From Rhizobium sp. Q54 (lineage in GTDB: Bacteria; Pseudomonadota; Alphaproteobacteria; UBA2966; CAIVPW01), in the NCBI GenBank assembly GCA_945889645.1, contig CAMDCA010000021.1:1-34382 (forward strand): 34,382 nt of DNA, in the 5' to 3' direction. This document shows positions 8,624 to 15,606 of the stretch, piece after piece. Numbering within the stretch: position 1 is the first letter of the stretch; each line of letters begins with the position of its first letter. A program made the translations under genes and the position numbers. The notes below the pieces were generated by a model. It saw nothing but the letters and a program-made list of their open reading frames with translations, ran no database searches and was not told the origin of the DNA.

Positions 8624-8674
8624 GCGCATCATTGCTCAGCAACCTGCCTGAGCTGCGCACGGGGGCCCCGCGAT

Positions 8675-9037
8675 ATGTCGGACGTGGTCAGTATCGAAAG
8701 TTACCTTCCCGTTCGGGTGAGCGCTGCGGCCCGGGCGGGGAGGATCAAAGAGACGGTCTTCAGCCGTCGCGAACTTGACCTGATCCTTCAGACCTATGGC
8801 CGCAACGTCGTCGCCGGCCGCTGGCGTGACTACACCCTCGACTTCACGCCGGGCTACGCCTGCTTCGCCGTTGTGCGCGGCGGTGCCCACGAAGGGCCGA
8901 CCTACCGCATCGTCAAATGGGCCGGCAAAGGCAGCGCGCCGTACGCCGTACTGGGACGCGACGGCCGCATGCTGCGGCGCGGTGACGATCTTTCCGCCGT
9001 GCTGCGCGTCCTCGACGCCAAGCCGCGGGCGGTCTGA
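8675..9037 (+). CDS. DUF2794 family protein
   Basis: The 120-residue protein matches the small DUF2794 family of alphaproteobacteria, whose function is not known. The recognisable core is FSRRELDLILQTYGRNVVAGRWRDYTLDF, then a beta-rich part with FAVVRGG and YRIVKWAGKG, and the tail DDLSAVLRVLDAKPRAV. It has no signal peptide or membrane segment and should be cytoplasmic. ATG 8675 is the only ATG ahead of the core; the upstream ribosome-binding site is poor. A strong terminator follows 13 bases after the stop. Confidence 0.8.
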   Translation: MSDVVSIESYLPVRVSAAARAGRIKETVFSRRELDLILQTYGRNVVAGRWRDYTLDFTPGYACFAVVRGGAHEGPTYRIVKWAGKGSAPYAVLGRDGRMLRRGDDLSAVLRVLDAKPRAV

Positions 9038-9050
9038 ACTCCAGGCAAAG

Positions 9051-9083
9051 AAAAGCCGGCTGGATCTCTCCAGCCGGGCTTTT
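9051..9083. terminator. rho-independent terminator, probably bidirectional
   Basis: A near-perfect hairpin is formed by AAAAGCCGGCTGGA and TCCAGCCGGGCTTTT with a TCTC loop, followed by CGTTTT. It sits after the DUF2794 gene and, read the other way, after the BI-1 family gene. The A run on the left gives a T run on the minus strand, so it can serve both convergent units. Confidence 0.9.
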
Positions 9084-9104
9084 CGTTTTCACGCTGCTTT
9101 GGCT

Positions 9105-9171
9105 ATCGGCGTTCGCCGACGGTGTCGGTTAGCGGCGTTCGCCGACGTTGTCGGTTATCGGCGTTCGCCGA
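9105..9171. repeat. 26-base tandem repeat overlapping the 3' end of the BI-1 gene
   Basis: Two full units (9105-9130, 9131-9156) and a 15-base partial unit (9157-9171) are present. The partial unit encodes the last residues of the BI-1 protein (the end of LFGERR), so the repeat looks like an outward duplication of the gene's 3' terminus. Each unit holds the palindrome-like CGGCGTTCGCCG. Confidence 0.8.
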
Positions 9172-9871
9172 ACAGGCGCAGCAGCATCATGAACAGGTTG
9201 AGGAAGTCGAGGTACAGGCTGAGTGCGCCGTACACGGCCTTCTTGGTTGCCTGGCCGGAGTCTTCGCCTTCAACGTACCATTCGCGGATCATCTGCGTGT
9301 CGTGCGCCGTCAGGCCGACGAACACCAGCACGCCGACCACCGAGATGACGAAGCCCAATCCGGTCGAGCCGAGGAAGATGTTGACGATGCTGGCGAGCAC
9401 GATGCCGATCAAGCCCATCATCAGGAACGAGCTGAACTGCGCCAGGTTGCGCTTGGTGGTGTAGCCGTACAGGCTCATCGCACCGAACGTCGCGGCGGTG
9501 GTGAAGAATACGCGCGCGACCGACGCGCCGGTGTACATCAGCAGGATCGGCGCCAGCGACAGACCCATCGTTGCGGCGAACGCCCAGAACAGCATCTGTG
9601 CGGTGGCCGGGCTGACGCGCTGGATGCCAAAGCTCAACACCAGGATGAAGGCGAACGGAGCCAACGCGATGACGAGGCCGAGGCCGCTGCCGAACAGCGA
9701 TGCCATCAGCGCTTCGTTGCTGCTGACGAAGTACGCGACGAGGCCCGAGATCGCGAGACCGCCAGCCATGTAGTTGTAGACGCGCAGCATGTAGGCGCGC
9801 AGACCCTCGTCGATGCCGGCCGAGGTGGCGCTGCTGCCGAGCGCGCCGAAGCGAACCTGAGGTTCCGCCAT
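9155..9871 (-). CDS. Bax inhibitor-1/YccA family membrane protein (YbhL-like)
   Basis: The 238-residue protein has seven likely membrane segments and the BI-1 pattern: GLRAYMLRVYNYMAGGLAISGLVAYF at the start, SLYGYTTKRNL in the middle, and GLTAHDTQMI followed by ALSLYLDFLNLFMMLLRLFG at the end. Family members are membrane proteins linked to calcium leak or interaction with proteases; the exact role here is not known. GGAG lies 12 bases before the ATG. The 5' region carries a hairpin pair (9894-9961) that fits a ybhL leader. The terminator at 9051-9083 is downstream. Confidence 0.92.
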   Translation of the reverse strand: MAEPQVRFGALGSSATSAGIDEGLRAYMLRVYNYMAGGLAISGLVAYFVSSNEALMASLFGSGLGLVIALAPFAFILVLSFGIQRVSPATAQMLFWAFAATMGLSLAPILLMYTGASVARVFFTTAATFGAMSLYGYTTKRNLAQFSSFLMMGLIGIVLASIVNIFLGSTGLGFVISVVGVLVFVGLTAHDTQMIREWYVEGEDSGQATKKAVYGALSLYLDFLNLFMMLLRLFGERR

Positions 9872-9893
9872 AGTCGAGAAACTCCTTCAAAAT

Positions 9894-9961
9894 CCCCGGA
9901 GAATCCGAAGCCGGGGCGTAGTCCCTACATGGCCCGAAAGGGCTGGCGTTTCAAGGACTAC
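9894..9961 (-). promoter_or_regulatory. candidate ybhL-type leader RNA
   Basis: On the minus strand, 23-91 bases upstream of the BI-1 start, GTAGTCC (9955-9961) pairs with GGACTAC (9918-9924), enclosing a GCCC/GGGC hairpin with a four-base loop. A second hairpin CCCCGG/CCGGGG (9911-9916 with 9894-9899) is followed by ATTTTG and then the ribosome-binding site. A structured ybhL leader has been described before this gene family in alphaproteobacteria. The assignment here rests on position and folding, not on a covariance match. Confidence 0.45.
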
Positions 9962-9983
9962 GGGTCGCGCGCGCCAGGGACCC

Positions 9984-10165
9984 GTCACGCGGGTGTCGCA
10001 AGCCTGGGCGGGAGCGGGAATCCAATAACGGCGTGGCGTGGCCGGCAGCGAGGGCCCAAGGAACCCCTGAGCTACCGGCCGCGCCACGCACGCACCTATG
10101 GGAGGTAGGCGCCACCGGACGGCGTGCAAAGGGAGTTCCCACGGCGCCCGGCGATGCAGCGTTTC
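9984..10165 (+). ncRNA. ssrS: 6S RNA candidate
   Basis: The sequence folds like 6S RNA, the promoter mimic that sequesters sigma-70 RNA polymerase. A closing stem is built from ACGC 9987-9990/GCGT 10159-10162, GTGTCG 9993-9998/CGATGC 10152-10157, CC.GGGCG 10003-10010/CGCCCGG 10145-10151 and GGGAA 10016-10020/TTCCC 10136-10140. A central bubble follows, and a long terminal stem comes from 10031-10045 with 10075-10089. GTGTCGCAAGCC near the 5' end and GGCGATGC near the 3' end resemble the conserved ends of gammaproteobacterial 6S RNAs as I recall them. The length of about 180 fits. The ends are approximate. The region from here to 10315 has only small hairpins (10156-10178, 10195-10208). Confidence 0.65.
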
Positions 10166-10315
10166 TAGGTGACGCTGCGCGCAGAAGTGTACGCCCGGCA
10201 CAAGCCGGCACAACCTCCGATTCGGGACATGTGTGGCTCTATTACAACATGAAAAGGGGCAGATTCTGGGCGGCGTGTGGCTTCCGCACCGCAGCGTGCG
10301 GCCGTCGCAACGGTG

Positions 10316-12853
10316 TTAGGCGGTGCGCAACACCGGCGCCGGGCGCTGTCCCAGCACGGTCCATGTCCCGGCCAGGCCCAAGGCGACGACCAGGGCTACT
10401 CCGCCCAGTGCCGCTTCCGCCACCGGCAGCAGCACGAAGCCGAAGTCCATCTCCATCAGGAACGTCACCGCGCCCCACGCCGCCAGCGTTCCCGCCAGCG
10501 CCGCCAGCAGCGCCGTAAGTCCCCCGAGAATCGCGTATTCCAGCACCGTCGCGCGCAGCACGTCGCCGCGCGTCGCGCCGAGCACCTTCAGGATCACCGA
10601 GTCGTACAGCCGCTGCCGCCGTCCCGCCGCCACCGCACCGGCCAGCACCAGCACGCCTGCGCTGATGGTCAGCAGCGACACGCCGCGCACTGCCGTGCCG
10701 ATCTGCGCGATCAGTCCGGTGACGCGCTCGATGATGTCGCGCACGCGGATGACCGTGACGTTGGGTAGCGCGCCGGTCACTGCGGTGAACACCGCGTTCT
10801 CCATCTCGGGTGCCACCACCGCGCTGGCGACGTGGGTCTGCGGCGCGCGCTCCAGTGCGCCGGGCGCGAAGATGACGCTGAAGTTCAGGCCCATGCCTTC
10901 CCATTCGACGCGACGCAGATTGGCGACCGTGCCGCCGATCTCGCGCCCCAGGATGGTGAACGCCACCGCGTCACCGATGTGGATGCCCAGCTCGCGCGCG
11001 ACTTCTGCATCGAGCGACACTAGCGGCGGCCCGGCGTAATCGGCCGGCCACCACGCGCCTTCGCTCAGCACCGTGGCGGCCGGCATGCGCGCGGCGTAGG
11101 TGAAGCCAACCTCCATGCGCAGCCACCAGTGCCCGCCGCGCTGGTCGCGCAACGTCTCGGCGCTGACGCCGCCGACGGACGCCACGCGGCCGCGCAACGT
11201 CGGCACGCGCTGCGGATCGGTGATGCCGGGCGTCGCCAGCATCACCGCGTCGAACGCCTCGGCCTGGTCGGCCTGGATGTCGAGGAAGAAGAACGCCGGC
11301 ACGCGCTCCGGTACTTCGCTTTGCACCTCACGGGTGAGGTTTGCGTCGAGCAACGCCACGGCCACCAGCACCGACAGCCCGGCGCCCAGCGATAGCATGA
11401 CGCTAGCAGTCGGTGCGCCCGGCCGCGTCACCGCTGCGACGGCCAGCCGCGTCATGGCATTGCGCGGCCGCGGCAGGGCGCGGAACACGCGCACCACGCC
11501 GATCGCCGCCAGGCGAAACCCTATCAGTACGGCCATCGATCCGCCGACGAACCACGCCGCGAACACCGGATTTCCGGCGCCGAAGATCGCCAGTAGAAGC
11601 AGCGTCACCGTCGCCGCCGCCAGCATCACCAAGTAGCGCGGCCGCGGTAGGCGCCGCCCCGGCGCGACAATGGCGCGGAACAATCCCGCCGCCGGAATGT
11701 CGCGCGCGCGGGCCAGCGGCCACAGCGCGAACACCGCCGTCGTCAGTACGCCGTACACGGCGGCTGCCGCCAGTGCACGCGGATGAATGGCAAACGTCAG
11801 CGGCACGGGCACGGCGTCGCCGATCAGCGGCGGGGCCAGCAGCGGTGCCAACGCGCCAAGGATCAATCCCGCCACGACGCCGATCGCCGCCAGCGCGCCG
11901 ACCTGCCAGAAGTAGATGCGGAAGATCAGCCCGCCGTCGGCGCCGAGGCACTTCAGCGTGGCGATCGTCTCGGTGCGCGCGCCGATGTAGTTCTGCACCG
12001 CGTTGGCGATGCCGACGCCGCCGACCACCAGCACGGTCAAGCCGACCAGAATCAGGAATGCGCCGAAGCGATCGACAAACCGCTGCACCGTCGGCTGCGA
12101 CGCCAGGAAGTTGCGCACGCGCCAGCCGGCATCCGGGTACGCCGCGCGCAGCGCCGCGGTCCATGCCAACACGTCTTCGGTCGGCTCCAGCCGTAGGCGG
12201 TATTCATGCGAGATCAGGCTGCCGATCTGCACCAGCCCGGTCGCCGCCAGCGCGGTGTCGCCGATCATCAGTCGGGGCCCGAGCGAGAATGGCCCCGCCG
12301 TGCGGTCCGGCTCGTCGGTGATCGCGGCCCGCAACACGAACGTCGCATCGCCCACCGCCACCGTGTCGCCAATCGCCACGCCCAGCCGGTCGAACAAGTC
12401 GCGCTCCGCCACCGCGCCCGCGACCCCGTCCTGCGCCGCGAACGCCTGCGCTAGAGTCATCGGTGGATCCAGATCAACAGTGCCGTAGAGCGGATAGCCG
12501 CCGTCCACCGCCTTCAGCTCGACCAGCGTCGGCAATCCACGCGCCACCGCGTTCGCGCCCGGTCGCGCCATGCCGCGCATGCCGCGCACGGCGCTCATCT
12601 CGATGGCGTGCGACGCCAGGTAGGCCAGCTGCTCCGCGCTCGCAGGTCCGGTGGATAGTTCGACTTCAACGTCGCCGCCCAGCAACGCGCGCGCATTGCC
12701 GCGCAACCCGTCCACCAGCGACGCCGACAGCGACCCCACCGCCGCAATGATGCTGACGCCCAGCACCAGCACCGCGACGAACACCCGGAATCCGCTCAAC
12801 CCGCCGCGCAGTTCGCGCAGCGCCAGCCGCAGAGATAGCGGCGCGCCGCTCAC
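10316..12853 (-). CDS. FtsX-like ABC transporter permease (YbbP-like)
   Basis: The 845-residue membrane protein has an N-terminal segment (LSGFRVFVAVLVLGVSIIAAVGS), a large extracytoplasmic MacB-like domain, then groups of membrane segments around residues 245-440 and at the C-terminus in two FtsX-type domains (TETIATLKCLGADGG and YDSVILKVLGATRGDVLRA). It works with the ATPase encoded just upstream, as E. coli YbbP works with YbbA; such systems are thought to export or extract lipids or hydrophobic compounds. GTG 12853 is preferred over the longer reading because it forms a 4-base GTGA overlap with the ATPase stop and removes an Arg-rich leader. Confidence 0.88.
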   Translation of the reverse strand: MSGAPLSLRLALRELRGGLSGFRVFVAVLVLGVSIIAAVGSLSASLVDGLRGNARALLGGDVEVELSTGPASAEQLAYLASHAIEMSAVRGMRGMARPGANAVARGLPTLVELKAVDGGYPLYGTVDLDPPMTLAQAFAAQDGVAGAVAERDLFDRLGVAIGDTVAVGDATFVLRAAITDEPDRTAGPFSLGPRLMIGDTALAATGLVQIGSLISHEYRLRLEPTEDVLAWTAALRAAYPDAGWRVRNFLASQPTVQRFVDRFGAFLILVGLTVLVVGGVGIANAVQNYIGARTETIATLKCLGADGGLIFRIYFWQVGALAAIGVVAGLILGALAPLLAPPLIGDAVPVPLTFAIHPRALAAAAVYGVLTTAVFALWPLARARDIPAAGLFRAIVAPGRRLPRPRYLVMLAAATVTLLLLAIFGAGNPVFAAWFVGGSMAVLIGFRLAAIGVVRVFRALPRPRNAMTRLAVAAVTRPGAPTASVMLSLGAGLSVLVAVALLDANLTREVQSEVPERVPAFFFLDIQADQAEAFDAVMLATPGITDPQRVPTLRGRVASVGGVSAETLRDQRGGHWWLRMEVGFTYAARMPAATVLSEGAWWPADYAGPPLVSLDAEVARELGIHIGDAVAFTILGREIGGTVANLRRVEWEGMGLNFSVIFAPGALERAPQTHVASAVVAPEMENAVFTAVTGALPNVTVIRVRDIIERVTGLIAQIGTAVRGVSLLTISAGVLVLAGAVAAGRRQRLYDSVILKVLGATRGDVLRATVLEYAILGGLTALLAALAGTLAAWGAVTFLMEMDFGFVLLPVAEAALGGVALVVALGLAGTWTVLGQRPAPVLRTA

Positions 12854-13584
12854 CGGTACACCGGTGGCGCGCCGCCGGACGCGACGGCGCCATCGGCCAT
12901 CAGCCGGCCGTCCTGCATGTGCAGATGACGGCGGCATTTGCGCGCCACGGTGACGTCGTGGGTGATCAGCACCAGCGTGCAGCCCACCCGCGCCTGGGTG
13001 TTGAACATCAGGTCGACGATCGACGCGCCGGTGGTCGAATCCAGGTTGCCGGTCGGCTCATCCGCCAGCACCAGTTTCGGCTCGTTGCCGAACGCGCGCG
13101 CCACCGCGACGCGCTGCTGCTCGCCGCCCGACAGTTGCGCCGGATAGTGGGTGAGGCGATGCCCCAACCCCGCCGCCTGCAAGGCGGCCTCGGCGCGCGC
13201 GAACGCATCCGCGCGCCCGGCCAGCTCCATCGGCACGGCGACGTTTTCCAACGCCGTCATGGTGGGAACTAGGTGAAACGACTGGAACACGATGCCGACA
13301 TTGGCGCGCCGGAACAGCGCCAGTTGATCCTCGTTCAACGCGCCCAGGTCGCGCCCCGCCACCTCGATGCGCCCGCGCGTCGGCCGCTCCAGCCCGGCGA
13401 TCACCGCCATCAGGGTGGACTTGCCCGACCCGGACGCGCCGGTGACGGCGACCGTATCGCCGGCCGACACGGTCAGATCGACGCCGCGCAGGATGTTGAC
13501 CGCCCCGGCGCCGCTCTCCAAAGTCAGCTCGACGCCGCTCAGACGCACCAACGGTGCGGCGGCCGCCACGACAGGTTCAGGCAT
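12850..13584 (-). CDS. ABC transporter ATPase (YbbA/LolD-like)
   Basis: The 244-residue protein has Walker A TGASGSGKST, the Q-loop region NVGIVFQSFHLVPTMTALENV (typical of the MacB/LolD/YbbA group), signature LSGGEQQRVAVARAF, Walker B LVLADEPTGNLDS and the switch His in LITHDV. It partners the FtsX-like permease in the same operon. ATG 13584 has GGAG 9 bases upstream and gives a normal length; the longer reading of about 300 residues runs into the esterase gene. A promoter with TTGACC and TATATG lies at 13611-13638. Confidence 0.92.
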   Translation of the reverse strand: MPEPVVAAAAPLVRLSGVELTLESGAGAVNILRGVDLTVSAGDTVAVTGASGSGKSTLMAVIAGLERPTRGRIEVAGRDLGALNEDQLALFRRANVGIVFQSFHLVPTMTALENVAVPMELAGRADAFARAEAALQAAGLGHRLTHYPAQLSGGEQQRVAVARAFGNEPKLVLADEPTGNLDSTTGASIVDLMFNTQARVGCTLVLITHDVTVARKCRRHLHMQDGRLMADGAVASGGAPPVYR

Positions 13585-14293
13585 GCTGGGAAGCTCCAAA
13601 GGCCACCTCGCATATAGGCAGCCCGCCGGGCGGGTCAATCGTGGCTTCGCCCTGGCCGCACGCGCGCTGGTCGTTTTGTTGGCGGTGGCAGTCACGATTC
13701 CGTGGAGCAGCGCCCGCGCCGCCACGACCATCGTCGCGTTCGGCGACAGCCTCACCGCCGGCTATGGCCTCGCCGACTCGGCGCTGTTTTTCCCGGCGCG
13801 GCTCGAGGGTGCATTGCGCGCCGTCGGCGTGGACGTGCGCCTGGTCAACGCTGGCGTCTCCGGCGACACGTCGTCGGGCGGCCTCAGCCGCCTCGACTGG
13901 TCGCTGGTCGAGACCACCGACCTCGTCATCCTGGAACTCGGCGCCAACGACGCCCTGCGCGGCATCGCCCCCGCGGTCACCGAGGCCAACCTCGACAAGA
14001 TGCTGGCCGCCCTGGCCGCCAAGGGCATTCCGGTTCTGCTCGCCGGCATGCTGGCGCCGCCCAACCTCGGCCCCGAATACGGCCAGGCGTTCAACGCCCT
14101 CTACACGCGGCTGGCGGCGAAGTACGCCGTGCCGCTGTACCCGTTCTTCCTCGATGGCGTGGCGGCCCAGAACGCGCTGCTGCAGAACGACGGCATGCAC
14201 CCGAATGCCCGGGGTGTGAACGTCATCGTCGAACGCATCGTGCCCTACGTTTTGTGGGCCCTGAAGGCCGGGCCCAAGCCGCCTGGCGCCTGA
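13583..14293 (+). CDS. TesA-like SGNH esterase/lysophospholipase
   Basis: The 236-residue protein carries the SGNH hydrolase blocks: GDSLTAGYG with catalytic Ser56, the oxyanion Gly in VSGDTSSGG, GAND with Asn122, and D203..H206 in NDGMHPNARG. A hydrophobic segment at about residues 27-46 ends with SARA and should be a signal peptide, so the enzyme acts in the periplasm on thioesters, arylesters or lysophospholipids. Its gene is divergent from ybbA-ybbP homologues, the same order as tesA in E. coli. The start is uncertain: ATG 13583 overlaps the divergent ATG and gives an unusually long n-region; no other ATG, GTG or TTG fits before the signal. Confidence 0.88.
   Translation: MLGSSKGHLAYRQPAGRVNRGFALAARALVVLLAVAVTIPWSSARAATTIVAFGDSLTAGYGLADSALFFPARLEGALRAVGVDVRLVNAGVSGDTSSGGLSRLDWSLVETTDLVILELGANDALRGIAPAVTEANLDKMLAALAAKGIPVLLAGMLAPPNLGPEYGQAFNALYTRLAAKYAVPLYPFFLDGVAAQNALLQNDGMHPNARGVNVIVERIVPYVLWALKAGPKPPGA
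13611..13638 (-). promoter_or_regulatory. sigma-70-type promoter of the YbbA/YbbP-like operon
   Basis: On the minus strand TTGACC (13633-13638) is separated by 16 bases from TATATG (13611-13616). Transcription would begin about 20 bases before the ATPase ATG, leaving room for its GGAG site. The element lies inside the apparent N-terminal coding part of the divergent esterase gene. Confidence 0.55.
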
Positions 14294-14315
14294 TCCGCGG
14301 CCCCAACAAACGCCG

Positions 14316-14344
14316 TTGATTCCGCACCGCTCGCCCCGCACAAT
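14316..14344 (+). promoter_or_regulatory. promoter of the Sel1 gene, leaderless geometry
   Basis: TTGATT (14316-14321), a 17-base spacer and CACAAT (14339-14344) precede ATG 14354 by 9 bases, so transcription should start at or within about three bases of the start codon. No ribosome-binding site is visible. The geometry repeats at several other genes in the window. Confidence 0.5.
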
Positions 14345-14353
14345 TACGCCTCG

Positions 14354-14839
14354 ATGCGCCTCGCTCTCGTTCTCGTTCTCGTTCTCCTCGCAACCGTGGT
14401 TGCCGCCGCGTTCGCCCTGTCTGCCGCCGCGCAGGAGGTGAAGGCGCCGCTGCACAACTGCGACGCCCTGGCCGGCAACCCGGTCGATCCGGGCCGCGTC
14501 GGCATTGGCGTGGCGACCGCCTCCATGCGCCCGGTGCCGGCCATCGCCGCTTGCCTAGACGCGTTGAAGCAGTTCCCCAGCGAGCCGCGCTTCATGTTCC
14601 AGCTCGGCCGCGCCTACCGCCAGGCCAGCCAGCTCGACGAAGCATTGCGCTGGTACCGCGCCGCCGCCGACAAAGGCTACGCCGGCGCGATCAACAGCCT
14701 CGGCGTCATGCACTCGCTCGGCGAAGGCGTGCCGTCCGACTGCGCCAAGGCAGCCCAGTTGTTCTCCCAGGCCGCCGCCCTCGGCTACCCGCCCGCCAGC
14801 GACAACCTGCGCACACTGGCGTGCATCCGGCAGGTCTAG
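14354..14839 (+). CDS. secreted Sel1/TPR-like repeat protein
   Basis: The 161-residue protein has a clear signal peptide (LALVLVLVLLATVVAAAFALSAAAQ, residues 3-27). The C-terminal half contains two Sel1-like helical repeats (EALRWYRAAADKGYAGAINSLGVMHSLGEGV and AAQLFSQAAALGYPPA). Such repeats mediate protein-protein contacts; the partner is unknown. Three Cys in the mature N-terminal part and two near the end could form disulfides in the periplasm. It lies 60 bases after the esterase gene and 14 bases before thpR. Confidence 0.75.
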   Translation: MRLALVLVLVLLATVVAAAFALSAAAQEVKAPLHNCDALAGNPVDPGRVGIGVATASMRPVPAIAACLDALKQFPSEPRFMFQLGRAYRQASQLDEALRWYRAAADKGYAGAINSLGVMHSLGEGVPSDCAKAAQLFSQAAALGYPPASDNLRTLACIRQV

Positions 14840-14853
14840 CGACCTGAAGTCCT

Positions 14854-15444
14854 ATGCGGTTGTTCGTCGCCGTGGAGTTGCCGGACGACATCAAGGATCG
14901 TCTATCGCATCTGTGCGCGGGCCTGCGCGGCGCCAAGTGGTCCGACCCAGAACAAATGCATCTGACCTTGCGCTTCATCGGCGACGTTGACGGCGTCACC
15001 GCCCACGACCTCGCGCTCGCGCTGTCTCAGGTTCGCGCCCCGCAATTCGACGTCGCCCTCGCCGGCCTCGGCGACTTCACCACGCGCGGCCGCGTCTCGA
15101 CCCTGTGGGTCGGCGTCCGCGCCAACCCCGACCTCGCCGCGCTGCACGCCCGCATCGAATCCGCCGTGCGCCGCGTCGGCATCCCGCCCGAGCCGCGCAA
15201 GTTCCACCCGCATGTGACCTTAGCCCGCTTCGCCACCGGCCGCCGCGACCCCACTCCCGCCCTCGGCCGATACCTCGCCGAACACGAACCGTTCTCGACG
15301 GCCCCGTTCACCGCCGAAGAATTCACCCTGTTCTCCAGCGTCCTCGGCTCCGAAGGCGCCACCCACATCCCCGAAACCGCATACCCCTTGCAGCTTCCCC
15401 CTCGCCCGCCGTCGGCGGGAGAGGGTCGGGGTGAGGGTGGGTAA
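14854..15444 (+). CDS. thpR: RNA 2',3'-cyclic phosphodiesterase ThpR
   Basis: ThpR belongs to the 2H phosphoesterase family, which opens 2',3'-cyclic phosphates at RNA ends and was first known as a 2'-5' RNA ligase. Both catalytic HxTx motifs are present: H36-L-T38 in MHLTLRF and H120-V-T122 in FHPHVTLARF. The N-terminus MRLFVAVELPDDIK is canonical. The last 15 residues (PPRPPSAGEGRGEGG) are encoded by a dispersed repeat at 15395-15441 and extend beyond the usual end of the family, so the repeat has supplied a new C-terminus and stop codon. Confidence 0.93.
   Translation: MRLFVAVELPDDIKDRLSHLCAGLRGAKWSDPEQMHLTLRFIGDVDGVTAHDLALALSQVRAPQFDVALAGLGDFTTRGRVSTLWVGVRANPDLAALHARIESAVRRVGIPPEPRKFHPHVTLARFATGRRDPTPALGRYLAEHEPFSTAPFTAEEFTLFSSVLGSEGATHIPETAYPLQLPPRPPSAGEGRGEGG
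15395..15441. repeat. dispersed repeat, family A, copy 2, read through by thpR
   Basis: CTCGCCCGCC and GGCGGGAGAG form a stem around a GTC loop, followed by GGGTCGGGGTGAGGGTGGG. The pattern matches the copies at 4883 and 22561. The hairpin is inside the thpR frame just before its stop and precedes a family B repeat. Confidence 0.65.
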
Positions 15445-15463
15445 AGAGTCCCGCGTCAACGCA

Positions 15464-15593
15464 GACAGTCTGGATTGCGTCGCGCCGCGGCCGCGCTACG
15501 CGCGCCTAGCGCGCGTTCCTGCGCAACGTCGCTCCGCTCCTCGCAGTGACATTCCTTGGTCCGTCATTGTGAGCGCATCGAAGCAATCCAGGG
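15464..15593. repeat. dispersed palindromic repeat, family B, copy 1
   Basis: The left arm begins with CTGGATTGC and ends near CTCGCAGTGAC; the right arm begins CCGTCATTGTGAGC and ends AAGCAATCCAGG. The arms are complementary, as in the copy at 22594-22669, with a GC-rich insertion between them. It lies between the convergent genes thpR and fructosamine kinase. Confidence 0.75.
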
Positions 15594-15606
15594 GTGCGGG
15601 ACGCCG

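Noticed and set aside
9105-9171. CRISPR-like repeats (also the 5814-5876 repeat)
   Set aside because: The units are directly adjacent without spacers, and no cas gene is present.
10040-10080. tRNA-like string GGTAGCTCAGGGG on the minus strand
   Set aside because: No anticodon or T-arm follows; the sequence is the loop and stem of the 6S-like terminal hairpin.
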